Assembly: GCF_026213295.1 (NCBI RefSeq)
Contig: NC_079418.1
Span: 3,595,887-3,659,886, forward strand
DNA: 64,000 nucleotides
Direction: 5' to 3'
DNA from: Gadus chalcogrammus
Lineage: Eukaryota > Chordata > Actinopteri > Gadiformes > Gadidae
The notes under the pieces are model-generated. The model did no database searches. It was not told the DNA's origin and worked only from the letters and a program-made list of their open reading frames with translations. Of this stretch, positions 33,940-44,611 are shown piece after piece. The first letter of the stretch is position 1; every line of letters starts with the position of its first letter. Both the position numbers and the translations under genes were made by a program.

Positions 33940-35160
33940 AAAATAAAAATGAGCGCTAAAATTATTGAGGGAAATCACAGCAGTAGACTATAATTATATA
34001 ATTAGGGGTATCCATAGCCATAAATTAGGCCTATACAAATAATACAATCAACATACAATCAAATCCGACTGTATTTTATATTAAACTCATACAAACGAAT
34101 GATCAAACAGATATCTGACCGTTATTTATGTAAAACATATGATATATTAAACTGATCTGTAACCATTATAACCATTTCATATCAAAATGATGAAGTATAG
34201 AGGATCTGAAAACAGAAATACTCACAATTTGTCTTCCAAACTCAAAAGCAAGCGAGCTAGCAAAACTTTCATCCGGTATCTCCGTAAAACGACGGCGAAA
34301 GTTCAATTTTTTGAACGTATATTACGGACATTCCGGACAGAAATTTTACGGAGGGGAGGAGTCTCGGAGGAAAAACGGACATTACGGAGAATCACATAGG
34401 AATGAATGGACTTTCGGTCGGAGACGGTTGGATCGCATACGAGAATGTACGTATGTGGAAACGAGGCGTAAGACCTATGCCACAAAAATGTATAGTATCA
34501 GCCCAAATGTAGTTGGTAGCCCGTTTAGAACTACAGAGTAGCAATTTAATTTGACTGTTTATTTAAGACGCTACACTGTCATAAATGTGCAGAGACTTAT
34601 TTTAGCCAGCTAGTAGCCTATCCTAGCCCTACAGCCAGCTAGTAGGGCTACAGGATGAAAAAGACATTCAGGAAACTTGTTTCCTGAATGTTTCAATCAG
34701 GTCACGATGCAATCTTTAATCTGGTGTGTGATGGCTACCTTGCATAAATGACTGAGATGTTCTTTGATGAAGACAGCCTATTCAAGAGTCTACCACACTA
34801 TTTTCCACTCCTACAACATGTATACCTACCGTTGTTGATCAGAGACAGTATGCATATAATGATTATAATCTCTTGACATTAGCAACATGTATGCAGAATA
34901 TATATTTTTTTAAATAAATACGGTTCTGGCTGGAAAAAACACAAAAAATAGGCTTTAATCATTGTTTCCATAATATTAGATTAAACTATAAGTATTATAA
35001 GTCCCCAGATCTTTTTATTTTTTTTACGAAATGGGGTGTGCACAGAACCATATGGTAATATACTGGTACCTGCAAAAACAAAAATATAATTTATGTATTT
35101 GGAAGCATCAACAAAACTTTGAGAGGGCAGATTGTGTTGTCAGCTACCAAAGGAGGTCAT
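33940..35160. other. Non-coding interval
   Basis: 34310-34395 has repeated ACGGACATTNCGGA motifs, possibly the Harbinger 2 end. 34620-34700 contains GACATTCAGGAAACTTGTTTCCTGAATG, a short palindrome. No gene. Confidence 0.5.
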
Positions 35161-35163
35161 ACA

Positions 35164-35213
35164 AAAATATGGTCTAGGGGTATGATTCTCGCTTGGGGTG
35201 CGAGAGGACCGGG
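35164..35213 (+). tRNA. tRNA-Pro-like sequence (anticodon GGG), probable pseudogene
   Basis: GGTCTAGGGGTATGATTCTC is the D-arm and A box of vertebrate tRNA-Pro. It is followed by an anticodon arm CTCGC-TTGGGGT-GCGAG with anticodon GGG and a partial T arm. The acceptor stem and last part are lost, so it is unlikely to be functional. It lies about 700 bp before the Gypsy gag. It is on the sense strand, so it is not a primer-binding site. Confidence 0.6.
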
Positions 35214-35928
35214 ATTAATTTTCCAAAATTTGGTAAGGTAACTTAATTGTAAGTATGCTTTGTTTTGACTTGGCTGTATAGTTGAATTGGCTTTTGGATT
35301 GTACTGACGGGAATAAATTGCCTGTGCAGTCAAATTATCAGAAAATGGGGAGACACACGCTAAGTTTGTAGTTGGTAAATGATAATTTAGTGTTTTGGTG
35401 TTCATTGAGATTTCGTTGTTAATTTGGTTTGATAGTGGTTTGCTTTGGTTGATTTGCCGAGGAGGAGGAGTGCCATTTGGGAGGCTACCTGCGGTTTCTG
35501 ACGTTTGCGTTGCAGGTAGGCGAATTGGGTGCAGGTGTAGTGGTAACTGTGGGGGGGTGGTAGGTTAGATTCTACCGGAGCACACGTGAACCCTCGCTAG
35601 GAATAGAGCGCTTACCGCTGTTTGTTGTTTTGTTTTTTTATTTTTGTGTTTGTTATTTTTGGTGTGTCGAACGCGCTGGGGTTGCTTGCAACTCAATTGC
35701 ATGCGGGCACACTGAAGACCAGCTAGGAAAGAGCTAGGGCCGTGGTCTGAAGTTAGATGCGGGGCTGCTCTAGTCTGGGGGGAAAAGGGGTTGGTACACC
35801 TGTATTCAGTTGCCGGCTGCGCTATACACTGTCGCGTAATAGCCGTCAGCTTATTGGTCTCCCAACATTGGAAAAGAATTGTCACAATATCCATCCGAGC
35901 GCTTGTTAGTCAACATTCCTAGTATAAA

Positions 35929-36560
35929 ATGGATTTGGATAAATTTTATGCGTCTCCATCTGAGTCACTGTTTGATAAGTTCACAAAAGGAACAGTTAAG
36001 GAAAGTGGCTGAACATTATCAATTGACTGATCTGCCGAGAGATCTTAAAAAAGAGGTCCTAAAAAATCGGGTTAGATCTGTGTTAGTAGAGATGTCCATT
36101 ATGGAGGTAATTCCAAGTGGGACAAATCCAAATGGCTCAGATGAAGTGTTCATTTCTGATAAAAATACGGTTAGTTTTGAGCAACAGATGCAGCTTTTAA
36201 AATTACAGATGGAGCAAAAGCGGTTTGAGGTAGCAGAACGTGAACATCAACGTGGGAAAGATCGCGAGATGGAACTAAAACGTCTTGAAAGTGTTTTAGA
36301 ACAGAAGCGTTTAGATATAGAGCTAGAAATGGAAAAAATGAAACGACAGGAAAGACAGGAAGAAAGGGAAAGTGAGCTGCAGAGAGAAAAGTTAAGATCG
36401 GTGGCAGAGGGAAAGATGCGGGATACTGTTAATGAGGATTCTGGTTCTGGCATAGGGGGAAACATCTCAAGTATGATAACGTTTTTACCCAAATTTAATT
36501 ACCGAGACCCTGACATTTTTTTCTCTCTATTTGAGGGCATTGCGGAAGAGCGAAATTGGA
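35929..36560 (+). pseudogene. Gypsy gag with coiled coil, frameshifted
   Basis: Met at 35929 reads MDLDKFYASPSESLFDKF, then the frame changes near 35985 to KEQLRKVAEHYQLTDLPRDL, a short N-terminal helical domain shared with the gag at 45640-46110. A long charged coiled coil follows (EQQMQLLKLQMEQKRFEVAE and many Glu/Arg/Lys residues), then the start of capsid (MITFLPKFNYRDPDIFFSLF). It breaks down after about 36555. Confidence 0.75.
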
Positions 36561-37340
36561 GTGCACCTTGCTTCTCCAAACAGTTCTTTCAGGGGAACGC
36601 TTCGTACAGTGGTAAAACATTGTAGCGAGTTCAGCGTTAACCAGTCGCCCCAAGGCCGGCACTTCTCAGAAGAGTTAGCCAGGACAGTTAGCTTCTTTGG
36701 GCTAGGTATTCAGGGCGCCAGTGGACTGCGTATGAAGACACACTTTTCAGTGGGAATTAGCGCCGACAATCAATGGATGATTTCACCTGGATGCATGGGA
36801 GTATTTTGGTTAGTGGCTTGCGGATGTGGTTAGTGTTTGTTTTTGTTAGACTATAAATTAGTTTGCTACTGTTGGCGTTCACTGTGCAAGTTGTTTAACT
36901 TGTAGCGGAGTACCGCATTGTTTGTGGAACGTCCACTGGTCTATTTTTTGATAGACTGACGTTCATTGTTTGGGTTTGCGTAGCCTATATGCTATTTTTA
37001 GGCTGTGCATGCGAACGGACGCATCGGACATTCAAAGCTATTGTGTTGTGGAGGTGTTGCCTCCGTTGCTTTGTTTGTTAATAGTAACTTGGCCATTTTG
37101 GAACCAGCTTAGGTTGGAGTGAGTTTGTTTGAACTAGCACATGTTGCCCATTGTGTGTGAAGAACACTAGTAGTCTGTGCAAGTATTTTGTTACTTTGTG
37201 CCTCATTTTTGTTGGTTTAATTGTGTACCCCTCTGCTGTTTTTGGTCATTGGAAATTGAAGGTAGCCTGTGTTACTGTAGTGCCCATTAATTAATAGGTG
37301 GCTTAGCACAAAGCTACAGGTTTTTGAGCAGGGTTGAATT

Positions 37341-37460
37341 GGTTGGTATGGAGATGAGTTGGTTGGTATGGAGATGAGTTGGTTGGTATGGTAAAGAGTT
37401 GGTTGGTATGGTAAAGAGTTGGTTGGTATGGTAAAGAGTTGGTTGGTATGGTAAAGAGGT
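37341..37460 (+). repeat. 20-bp tandem repeat, six units
   Basis: Two GGTTGGTATGGAGATGAGTT units followed by four GGTTGGTATGGTAAAGAGTT units. A second short tandem (CTCCTTTTGTCACCAAAGG, three copies) follows at about 37500-37575. Confidence 0.92.
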
Positions 37461-37574
37461 GGTTGCTTGTAAAGGAGATAAGTACAAAGTTGACGCTTTG
37501 TACTTCCTTTTGTCACCAAAAGGAAGTACACTCCTTTTGTCACCAAAGGCTACACTCCTTTTGTCACCAAAGGC

Positions 37575-38230
37575 TTTGTGTCTTTGGTTGACGGGGCCAA
37601 GGTAATGGCAATAGACAATTTTCCACCGCCTGTAACAAAAAAGGAGTTGTTGGCTTTTTAGGCATGGTGGGATATTATCGAAGTTTCTGTTTTAATTTTT
37701 CGACAGTGGTTGCACCCCTCACAAATTTGTTAAAAGGGAAAGCTCAGTTTGTCTGGACTGATGAGTGCCAAGGGGCTTTTGATAATGTAAAATTGTTGCT
37801 TAGCACTGCACTGGTCCTGGCGGCTCCCCAGCTTGACCGTCCGTTTAAAATCCAGGTGGATGCCAGCCAGGTCGGGGCTGGCGCAGTGCTTTTACAAACA
37901 GATGATCAGGAAGTCGATCGTCCAGTGTCTTATTTTTCAAAAAAATTCAATCAACATCAGTTGAATTACTCAACGATTGAAAAAGAGGCGCTGGCCCTTG
38001 TGTGGGCTCTGCAGCACTTCAATGTGTATGTAGGTGGAGGGGTGGTTCCTGAGGTTGTCTTTTCGGATCACAATCCATTGACTTTTCTGCACCAATTACA
38101 GAATCCAAATCAGCGCCTGATGCGTTGGGCGTTGTTTTTACAACCCTACAATCTACAAATTCGCCACATTAAAGGCGTGGACAATGTAATGGCAGATGCG
38201 TTGTCTCGCGCCCCGGATGGGGTGCGATAA
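37575..38230 (+). pseudogene. Gypsy RT thumb and RNase H
   Basis: Starts in the RT palm/thumb (AIDNFPPPVTKKELL), shifts frame near 37660, then reads FLGMVGYYRSFC-type MVGYYRSFCFNFST, the RNase H domain with IQVDASQVGAGAVLLQ, YSTIEKEALALVWALQHF, FSDHNPLTFL, and ends HIKGVDNVMADALSRAP with a stop at 38230. RNase H acidic residues (D in QVDAS, E in EKEAL, D in FSDHN) are present. Everything upstream of the RT thumb is missing. Confidence 0.85.
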
Positions 38231-38287
38231 GTGATTATGTGCATACCTTCACTAATTTCTCTCCTCTCTTGTCTCTATGCCCCTGTC

Positions 38288-38790
38288 CCTCTTATGCCGC
38301 TTTTCCACCGCACATGTAGCTCGACTCGACACGACACGACTCGACACAACTCGACACGGTAGCAGCACGGGTGCTTTTCCACCGCAAATAGTACCTCCTG
38401 TACGTGGGCGGGGTCGGCTGCGCGAAAGGGCCGTGACGTATTTTTGTACGCGACGCAAACAAGACCTATGCAACCCACACATGGACAGAACCCACATAAC
38501 AACAATGGAGGACATCGATGCGATGGTATTCGTGTTCGTATTATTAGCTGGCATGTTGAAGAAGTGGAATATGTTGGCTGCGGCGCTGCTATGGCTTTTA
38601 CCAGCATGGTTGCCATGTCGCTCTCGTGACTTCGTCACACTCTCTGGCCAATCAGTGGCCGGCCGTCTGCCGACGTCACCTTTTAGCATCGGCTCAGCCG
38701 CTTGGAACCTAGAGCGAGGCGGTACTAGAAAAAGCAGCCACTTCAGGTACCAGATCGCGTTGACTCCACCCTTGCTTTGACTCCACCCTG
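38288..38790. mobile_element. MITE-like repeat (GCTTTTCCACCGC family)
   Basis: Begins TGCCGCTTTTCCACCGCAC, contains a second TGCTTTTCCACCGCAAAT at 38371 and short GACTCGACACGACACGAC repeats, and ends near AGAAAAAGCAGCC. Similar to MITEs common in fish. No target duplication located. Confidence 0.5.
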
Positions 38791-39165
38791 GCTGTTTGGT
38801 TTGCCTGTTCTCTCTCTCTCTCTTAATAGGTGATGCAGTTCAGGTGTGCCTGTGTTGGCAGCAGGTTAAAAGCCTGCTTTCACAACAGTCATGTTCGCTC
38901 CCTCCTCCCGGCGTGTTGGTTTTCTTTGTCCTTTGTTTGGTTACATACAGACTGACTTTTGCATGACACTTTGGGTTACTTTACATTTAACTGATTTACA
39001 CCACACTTCTTTATCTTTATTCTATTTAATTATATGTAAAATTATCTTCTTACTATAATAAATTATTTTATTATTGTAAAACGGCGTGGTCTCCCCCATT
39101 TCATGTTGCATGCTAGAGCCAGCATGTGACATTGAGTAATTTTATGTCACGCTAATGTGTCAGGT
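38791..39165. other. Possible LTR or 3' region of Gypsy remnant 1
   Basis: Contains a TGATGCAGTTCAGGTG start, AATAAATTATT signal and a CATGTGACA end, which would suit an LTR of about 300 bp, but no second copy is seen. Confidence 0.35.
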
Positions 39166-39169
39166 TCAT

Positions 39170-39945
39170 TATGGAGTTCTGTTTCCACGGCTGTACTAAA
39201 AGTGTTGCTGGAAGTATGGCATCATACCCTCTCTCTGTGGGACCTGCAGCTGGTGGTACGGCCCAGCGCCGCCGGCGGATGCTGCCATCATTTCTGAATC
39301 ACATAATAAGAAATGTAAAAGTCAGTGAATGAAATTATTTTACAAAAGACATACAGCGGCTTATGTGACTACTGACCATCATTTGAGAGCTTACCATGGT
39401 GAAATTGCTCACGTGCTGTTTGTTTTGCTGCACTGGCACCTGCAAACATATCTGCAAAAGGGGCATACAATACATGTGACTTACCATTTCTTGCCAGTTG
39501 TGAGGACCATGCTACTGGAGCTCTCACATCAGGCGGGCGTGAAAGACGTAGATTCTTAGGTTCACCAGACTGCTCATCAGAGTCAGAGTCCATATACAGT
39601 GAATAAAAATCAATCCATTTTATATCAGGCCAAAGTCAAAATAAAATAATGCTGTTGTGACCTCCTTATTATTAATTATATTGAATAATAATAGATAACT
39701 AGTACAATTGTGAGGGGACGGAAGTAACTTTCAGTGCACATCACTTACTTTGTTTTTCTTTTTTCACGTTCTTTTTCCTCAGATTCGATTTCAGTGGTTG
39801 CACACATGGTTGAGTTTTACTTGTGTTCTCCTCGTCTAGCTTCTTCATACGTTTCTGGAGAATGCAGAAGAAAGCAACAGCATTTTCCCATCTAGCTCTT
39901 AAGTCACTAGTACTTGAGAAGTTTCCAGTCAGCAAGCCCATTTCT
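39170..39945 (-). CDS. Unidentified multi-exon coding fragment
   Basis: Four minus-strand segments have good GT-AG signals. Exon 1 is 39941 to about 39750 (RARWENAVAFFCILQKRMKK, basic end, donor GTAAGT). Exon 2 is about 39600-39490 (MDSDSDEQSGEPKNLRLSRP, donor GTAAGT). Exon 3 is about 39450-39397 (MFAGASAAKQTAREQFHHG, donor GTAAGC). Exon 4 is about 39300-39200 (MMAASAGGAGPYHQLQVPQR). I do not recognise the family; a first coiled-coil exon and acidic second exon could belong to a transposon accessory protein or a host nuclear protein. Clean splice sites argue against chance. Confidence 0.4.
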
Positions 39946-40835
39946 CATTTCTGTCACACATCTGTCATACATCTAGTATACATCATATGCATACATTTTG
40001 GCTGATGCAAAACCTATACATCTTATACTATACCTTAATGTATGTATATTATGTATGACAGAAATTAAAAATAGGCCACTTTCAAGAGTAAATTGTAGTG
40101 TGTATCATACAAGTTTTCCGTTAATTTTCATATGGGTTGTACTATACTCACGACATGTAATCAGTCACGCCGCTGTAGGTGATCCATGTGTTATCTGGCT
40201 CCATCCTTTGTTGAAGAGCTTTTGCAATTGTCAAACAGATCTGGATGCACTATGAGGTTGCGCAAGTGGATCTGTTTGCGTCAGCAGAGACAACCCACTG
40301 CCCAGAGTGGTACTCACTCAGGGGGCAGGGGGGCAGTTTGGGCCTGGATGCTCACAAGAATGGCCGACGGGCTTGTTGTATGCTTTTCCTCCAATCCCTC
40401 TCATCCCTCAGGTTCTGCAGAGGACCAAGGAGGGCCAACACACAGTCCTGCTGGTTGCCCCACGTTGGCCAGCGAGACCCTGGTTTTCAGATCTGCTCCA
40501 GCTACTGCAGTTGCCGAGCAGGGCAGACCTGCTGGCACAAGCAGGTGGGCAGATATGGCATCCGAACCCTGTCGCCCTGCGCCTTTGGGTGTGGCCAGTA
40601 CAGAGCCCGTCACTGAGCGTTCAGATGCGTCTGTTCTGGAGTCACTCAACAACGCTAGGGCTCCATCTACAAGAGCCAGCTATGCGCTCAGATGGAGAAT
40701 TTTCTCAGGCTGGTGCCAGAGTATGGATATGGAGGTTTTGGAGGTGGATGCGTTTCAGCCCGCCTCTGCCTCACTGGCATAGCAGGAGACGTTGCTCACT
40801 TTGTGCCCAGTGAGGGCCTTGAGAGCTTACCTGAC

Positions 40836-41175
40836 TGTGGAGGTGGGGCGGCGTCTGGCCTGCAGGGGGAGTATGGAGCACCGGGTCTGCTGGGGTGATG
40901 GGGTCTGATTGCGGACAGGTGTCTGCAATCTGACCCAATCAGGAAGTGTGTATTTATGTGCCTGCTTGTCTTTCAGTCAGGGCTTGAGAGAGAGGAGGAA
41001 GACGCTCTCTGCAAGCCAGAGAGAGCGTTGTAAGACCAGGAGACGGAAGGATTGAACATTGAAACATTGTCCTTTTGTTCGTGTGTCTTTGAGTTTGTTT
41101 AATCGAAGTGGAAATAAACGGGAGTTCGCTCAATTTCCACAAAGAACTGTGTCCTGACTCCGTGAACCCGTTACA
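40836..41175 (+). mobile_element. Solo LTR inserted in the DIRS recombinase, TSD CTGAC
   Basis: TGTGGAGGTGGGGCGGCG ... GAACCCGTTACA, with TG/CA termini, flanked by CTGAC at 40831-40835 and 41176-41180. Removing it joins ALRAYL to TQTPPL...SQLFVYYGAAKRGLP in frame, the expected recombinase sequence, which confirms the borders. A GAAATAAACGG signal lies near 41110. Five-bp duplication fits Gypsy-type integrases. Confidence 0.88.
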
Positions 41176-41525
41176 CTGACCCAAACACCGCCACTAAGGG
41201 GAGCACACTCCCAACTTTTCGTCTACTACGGGGCAGCAAAGAGGGGCTTACCTCATTCGAGCAGAGGCTATCCCATTGGTTGGTAGATGTTATTTCCCAT
41301 GCCTACAGAGCAAGCATCCCGCCTGGTATAAGGGCTCATTCAACCAGAAGTATGGAAACGTCCTGGCCTGCCCTCAGGGGAGCGCCAGCTGACGACATCT
41401 GTGCAGCGGCCTCATGGTCTACGCCATGCAAGTTCACAAGGTTTTATAGGGTGGATGTAACTCGCCCGGCTTCGATCGGCAATGCCGCCCTCATGTTCAT
41501 GACCGAGCGAGGTTTTAACAATTAA
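41176..41525 (+). pseudogene. DIRS tyrosine recombinase, C-terminal part
   Basis: LFVYYGAAKRGLP, then after a frame change QRLSHWLVDVISHAYRA and the catalytic box RAHSTRSMETSW, followed by DDICAAASWSTPCKFTRFYR and the end FNN at 41522. The HxxR (HSTR) and final Tyr (FYR) expected of tyrosine recombinases are present. It would have cut and joined circular DIRS intermediates. Confidence 0.82.
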
Positions 41526-41549
41526 TTGTTCACAATTTTAACAATACGT

Positions 41550-41905
41550 TCCTCGCGACCATTTTGGTAGTAGTCATCCCTTTTTAGACCGTAGTGACGG
41601 TCAGTGTGAGGTCGATACAGATCGTAAGTTACGGATGCAACTATGGATCTGTGAGACCGAGGGATGACCGTCACTATCTTCTGTCGCTCAGAACAGCCTG
41701 AGGCAATCAAGGTAAGAGGACGAACCGGTAGCAATCCATGCTATTTACAAGCGTGGGACGTTCTGCTTCCGGAGGTCATGGGCATGACGATTTTGACGTA
41801 TGGTTTCGGTGATAGGCAGAACGATGTACTCCTTCGTTTTTAGACTGTAGTGACGGTCATCCCTCAGTCTCAGATACATAGTTACATCTGTAACTTATGA
41901 TATTA
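41550..41905. repeat. DIRS 3' terminal inverted sequences
   Basis: 41622-41676 (ATCGTAAGTTACGGATGCAA ... GATGACCGTCACTA) is the reverse complement, with a few changes, of 41848-41903 (TAGTGACGGTCATCCCTCAG ...). DIRS elements carry inverted terminal repeats and complementary regions instead of LTR pairs, which fits this position downstream of the recombinase. Confidence 0.75.
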
Positions 41906-41929
41906 ACTATGTTCTTCTGACTTAACAGG

Positions 41930-42426
41930 GCTCCAGACTTATCTTTTTCACTAGGAGCACTGTGGCCCCTAACTGAAAATTTTAGGGGCGCAACCAGAAA
42001 TTTTAGGGGCACTTACTGTTAATCAACATGCCAACATAATTCACATTTCTACTAATTTTCACTATTACTAATAACTTTTGATAATAGATGCAGAAATTAC
42101 AATGTGCTGTTTCAAATTCAGTGTCATATTTTATTGTGATTCTCATCTATCACAACGGTTTCCATGTTTGCGCATACATGCGTTCGACAAGTACGGAAGC
42201 GACAGTTTCACGGGAGTGCGCCCACTCTTTGTGCCGCTTGACAGGACGCTGAGCCTCCTCTCTGCCCGCTCCATTGAGAATGCATTATCAGGCCCTACAA
42301 ATGCCTCCCGTGTGAAAAGCCCTTTGCAAGCATGACTTCACCGGTGTTGGATATGTTAATCAGGAGCGGAGGAGTCAACTAAAACCGTCAGTGGATGATG
42401 TGCTTTTTTTGCACAACAATCTAAAG
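41930..42426. other. Non-coding, hAT-derived patch
   Basis: CAGGGCTCCAGACTTATC with two AATTTTAGGGGC motifs at 41927-42010 resembles the tip of a hAT-derived repeat; a related piece is at 56370-56450. Otherwise nothing recognised. Confidence 0.45.
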
Positions 42427-42767
42427 CCTCGGTTCTCAAAGTGGGGTCCCCGGACCCCCGGGGGTCCGCAGCGCGTTGCCAGGGGGTCCGTGAAGAGCTT
42501 GTTGTTACAACATAAACATACCGTATTTATGGAAAAATTTTTGGGCCTGTCGTCATTACTCCCGTCGGCGTAACGTTGAACCAATGAACACTCTGCTTTT
42601 ACATTACGTCAAACTCCCTCAGGCTTTACCTTCACATCTCGCACCTAAATAACTAAATAAAAGCCAATTAAACGGGCGCATTGTGTTCATCCCTCCCCCT
42701 GCTTTAATTTTCGGCCAATAGTAACTCTTAACATTGCGTCAACCTGTCAACGCATGCTCGAGTCTGC

Positions 42768-43060
42768 CCTGCGTTCACACCAAATGATACAAAAAGATGC
42801 CGCTCAGCACGATCCCATTCAAAGTGAATGTAGAGACGCGTTGCGGGTTTGCTGCCGGACCATTTGCTGCCGAGAAAACCGGCAGCAAAATTTGATTTGC
42901 GGCGCAGCAAGATTTGATTTGCAGCGCGTTCACTTATTTTGTGGCGCGTCAAATGCTGCTTGAGTTGAAATATTTCAACTTTTCGGCAGCAAACGCGTGA
43001 TGACAGCCAATAAGCGTTCAACAGCGTTGCCAAAGCTGTGTTTTGCGTCCCCTTCAAAGC
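42768..43060. mobile_element. Harbinger-family end (left half of a split copy)
   Basis: CCCTGCGTTCACACC at 42768 and the following 270 bp match the right end of the first Harbinger (7600-7894) in reverse orientation, including GGCAGCAAAATTTGATTTG. The opposite end is at 47875-47955. Confidence 0.8.
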
Positions 43061-43260
43061 TGCATCCATATATGCATGGCATGCCGAGCAGGCGATTTGT
43101 TACGATGGACCATTGGTAACAGTAGGCAACGTGTTTACGTGGGTGAATAATTTAACTGTTTTGCACCACTTTACTATCTCTTGTAAACCAATCCTTGCAG
43201 ACATTTGGAAATAAACATGTCCTCTGCCGTTGTCCCATGTCCATTGTGACAACATTGGGC

Positions 43261-43285
43261 AGTGTGTGTGTGTGTGTGTGTGTGT
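43261..43285. repeat. (TG)n microsatellite
   Basis: About 12 TG units directly abutting the Gypsy LTR start. Confidence 0.9.
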
Positions 43286-43542
43286 TGTTACGACCCGGCT
43301 CGAGGGAGGTAACATGAAGTCGACAAACAAGGATTAAATATACGAAAAACCGGGTTTATTGTTACAAAAGGTTAAACAGATTGGTGAATGAGGACCATGC
43401 TGCTGGCCCTGGCTAGAGACCGAGTGAGTGAAGCCTCCCAGGCTTTTAAGGCAACAACAGGTGCCAGGTAACGAGGAGAAGGAGGGGCTGAAGGAGGAGC
43501 TTCGGGAGTACTGCAAAACATGGAGCAGATCTGCACATAACA
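43286..43542 (-). repeat. Gypsy 2 3' LTR
   Basis: Plus-strand TGTTACGACCCGGCTCG ... CTGCACATAACA; matches 46803-46918 plus 47610-47730. The other LTR lacks ACGACCCGGC after TGTT and the last ~12 bp. Confidence 0.9.
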
Positions 43543-43641
43543 CCCCCCCCCCCTTAAAACGGTTGCTCTAGGCAACCGCCAAGTTACTCAAATCAAAATA
43601 ACAAAATAAATGAAAAGCTATATCACATTAGCTTATGACAC

Positions 43642-43731
43642 TCATGACCTTGACAGGGCATCCGCGAGCACATTGTCCCTTCCACGGATGTGCTTTATTT
43701 CCGGGTTAGAGCCCTGCAGGAACAAACTCCA
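43642..43731 (-). pseudogene. RNase H C-terminal tail lying 3' of integrase
   Basis: Thirty codons in one frame: WSLFLQGSNPEIKHIRGRDN followed by VLADALSRS and a stop. This is the universal end of Gypsy RNase H (compare DNVMADALSRAP at 38200). It sits only about 90 bp before the purine tract, downstream of integrase, which is unusual for Ty3/Gypsy and points to a Gmr1-like gene order. Confidence 0.85.
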
Positions 43732-43758
43732 TCAGATATGGATATTATATGGACCGCA

Positions 43759-44595
43759 TCATCGAGCTTGTAAAGCAGACCCTGGAAGTGGCAGCAGCAA
43801 CCCCTTGTCACCAGGAGAGAACGCCCGATGCTTTGCCCTTTGGTCATACCACCCCTTCATCCGTCCTTGGGCTTCCCCCAAGTTCTGACTCGCCAGCTCA
43901 CATGCCTTGTTCAGCTTTGACCGAAAATGGCAAACAAAGCCTAGCAAATTTGTGGAGGGGAACTGGTTTGCCAACCATCTCTCTTTCAAAAGGTTCATAG
44001 GGCCCCTCACAGTATGACCGAACACCAGTTCAGCTGGACTAAAGCCAAGGGACCCTTGAGTGACCTCTCTAGCTGCAAAGAGGAGCAAAGGGGTTCCCTC
44101 ATCCCAATCTCTCTCAAACTCCTTACAGTAGCCTCGTAACATGGACTTTAGGGTCTGATGGAACTGCTCAAGGGCTCCTTGAGACTCTGGATGACAAGCA
44201 GATGAAGTCTGGTGCTCAATAGACAACTGCTGGAGAACCTGCGAGAACACACGGGACATAAAATTCGAACCCTGGTTGGTCTGGATAACTCTCGGCAGGC
44301 CAAACACTGCAAAGAACTTAATAAGGGCCTTGGAAATGGCTGAAGCGGTGATCCTACGTAGAGGGATAGCTTCAGGAAACCGGGTAGCTGTACACATGAT
44401 TGTCAATAAGTACCGGTAACCTGACTTGGTACGAGGAAGGGGACCAACACAATCGATCAAGATACGCTCAAAAGGCTCTCCTATGGCAGGGATAGGAGGT
44501 AAGGGAGCTGAAGGAATCTTCTGGTTGGGCTTCTGAAGATCATCTGGGCGTTTTGACACTACAGGAAAAGGGACAACCTCAGGAGCCGTAAGCAC
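43759..44595 (-). pseudogene. Gypsy 2 integrase
   Basis: Open frame of 278 codons. GEPFERILIDCVGPLPRTKS carries the first catalytic Asp. The second motif reads RVIQTNQGSNFMS, with Asn where DQG is expected, so a catalytic Asp is lost. HPESQGALEQFHQTLK carries the third (Glu) motif. The C-terminus KGWYDQRAKHRAFSPGDK and LLLPLPGSALQAR is the GPF/SH3-like start, cut short. Upstream, in the same frame, RVLTAPEVVPFPVVSKRPDD links to the protease end. The protein would be inactive. Confidence 0.85.
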
Positions 44596-44611
44596 CCTAC
44601 CACCGGCTAGG

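Larger units (their letters stand above)
35929..38230 (+). mobile_element. Ty3/Gypsy remnant 1: gag and RT/RNase H
   Basis: gag (35929-36560) and the RT thumb plus RNase H (37575-38230) are on plus. About 1 kb between them is non-coding, so protease, most of RT and any integrase placed there are deleted. RNase H ends in a stop and no integrase follows in the next 600 bp. LTRs were not confidently identified. Confidence 0.75.
40186..41525 (+). mobile_element. DIRS-type retrotransposon, 3' half, split by a solo LTR
   Basis: Contains the RNase H/methylase-like segment and tyrosine recombinase of a DIRS element, followed by inverted terminal sequence to about 41905. Reading frames: QVDLFASAETTHCPEWYSL, LGLDAH and YAFPPIPLIPQVLQRTKEGQ (40245-40520), then recombinase N-terminus STRASYALRWRIFSGWC (about 40660) and LCPVRALRAYL. 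A 340-bp LTR is inserted after codon L at 40835. After it, the recombinase continues to 41525. Frameshifts are present. Confidence 0.8.
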
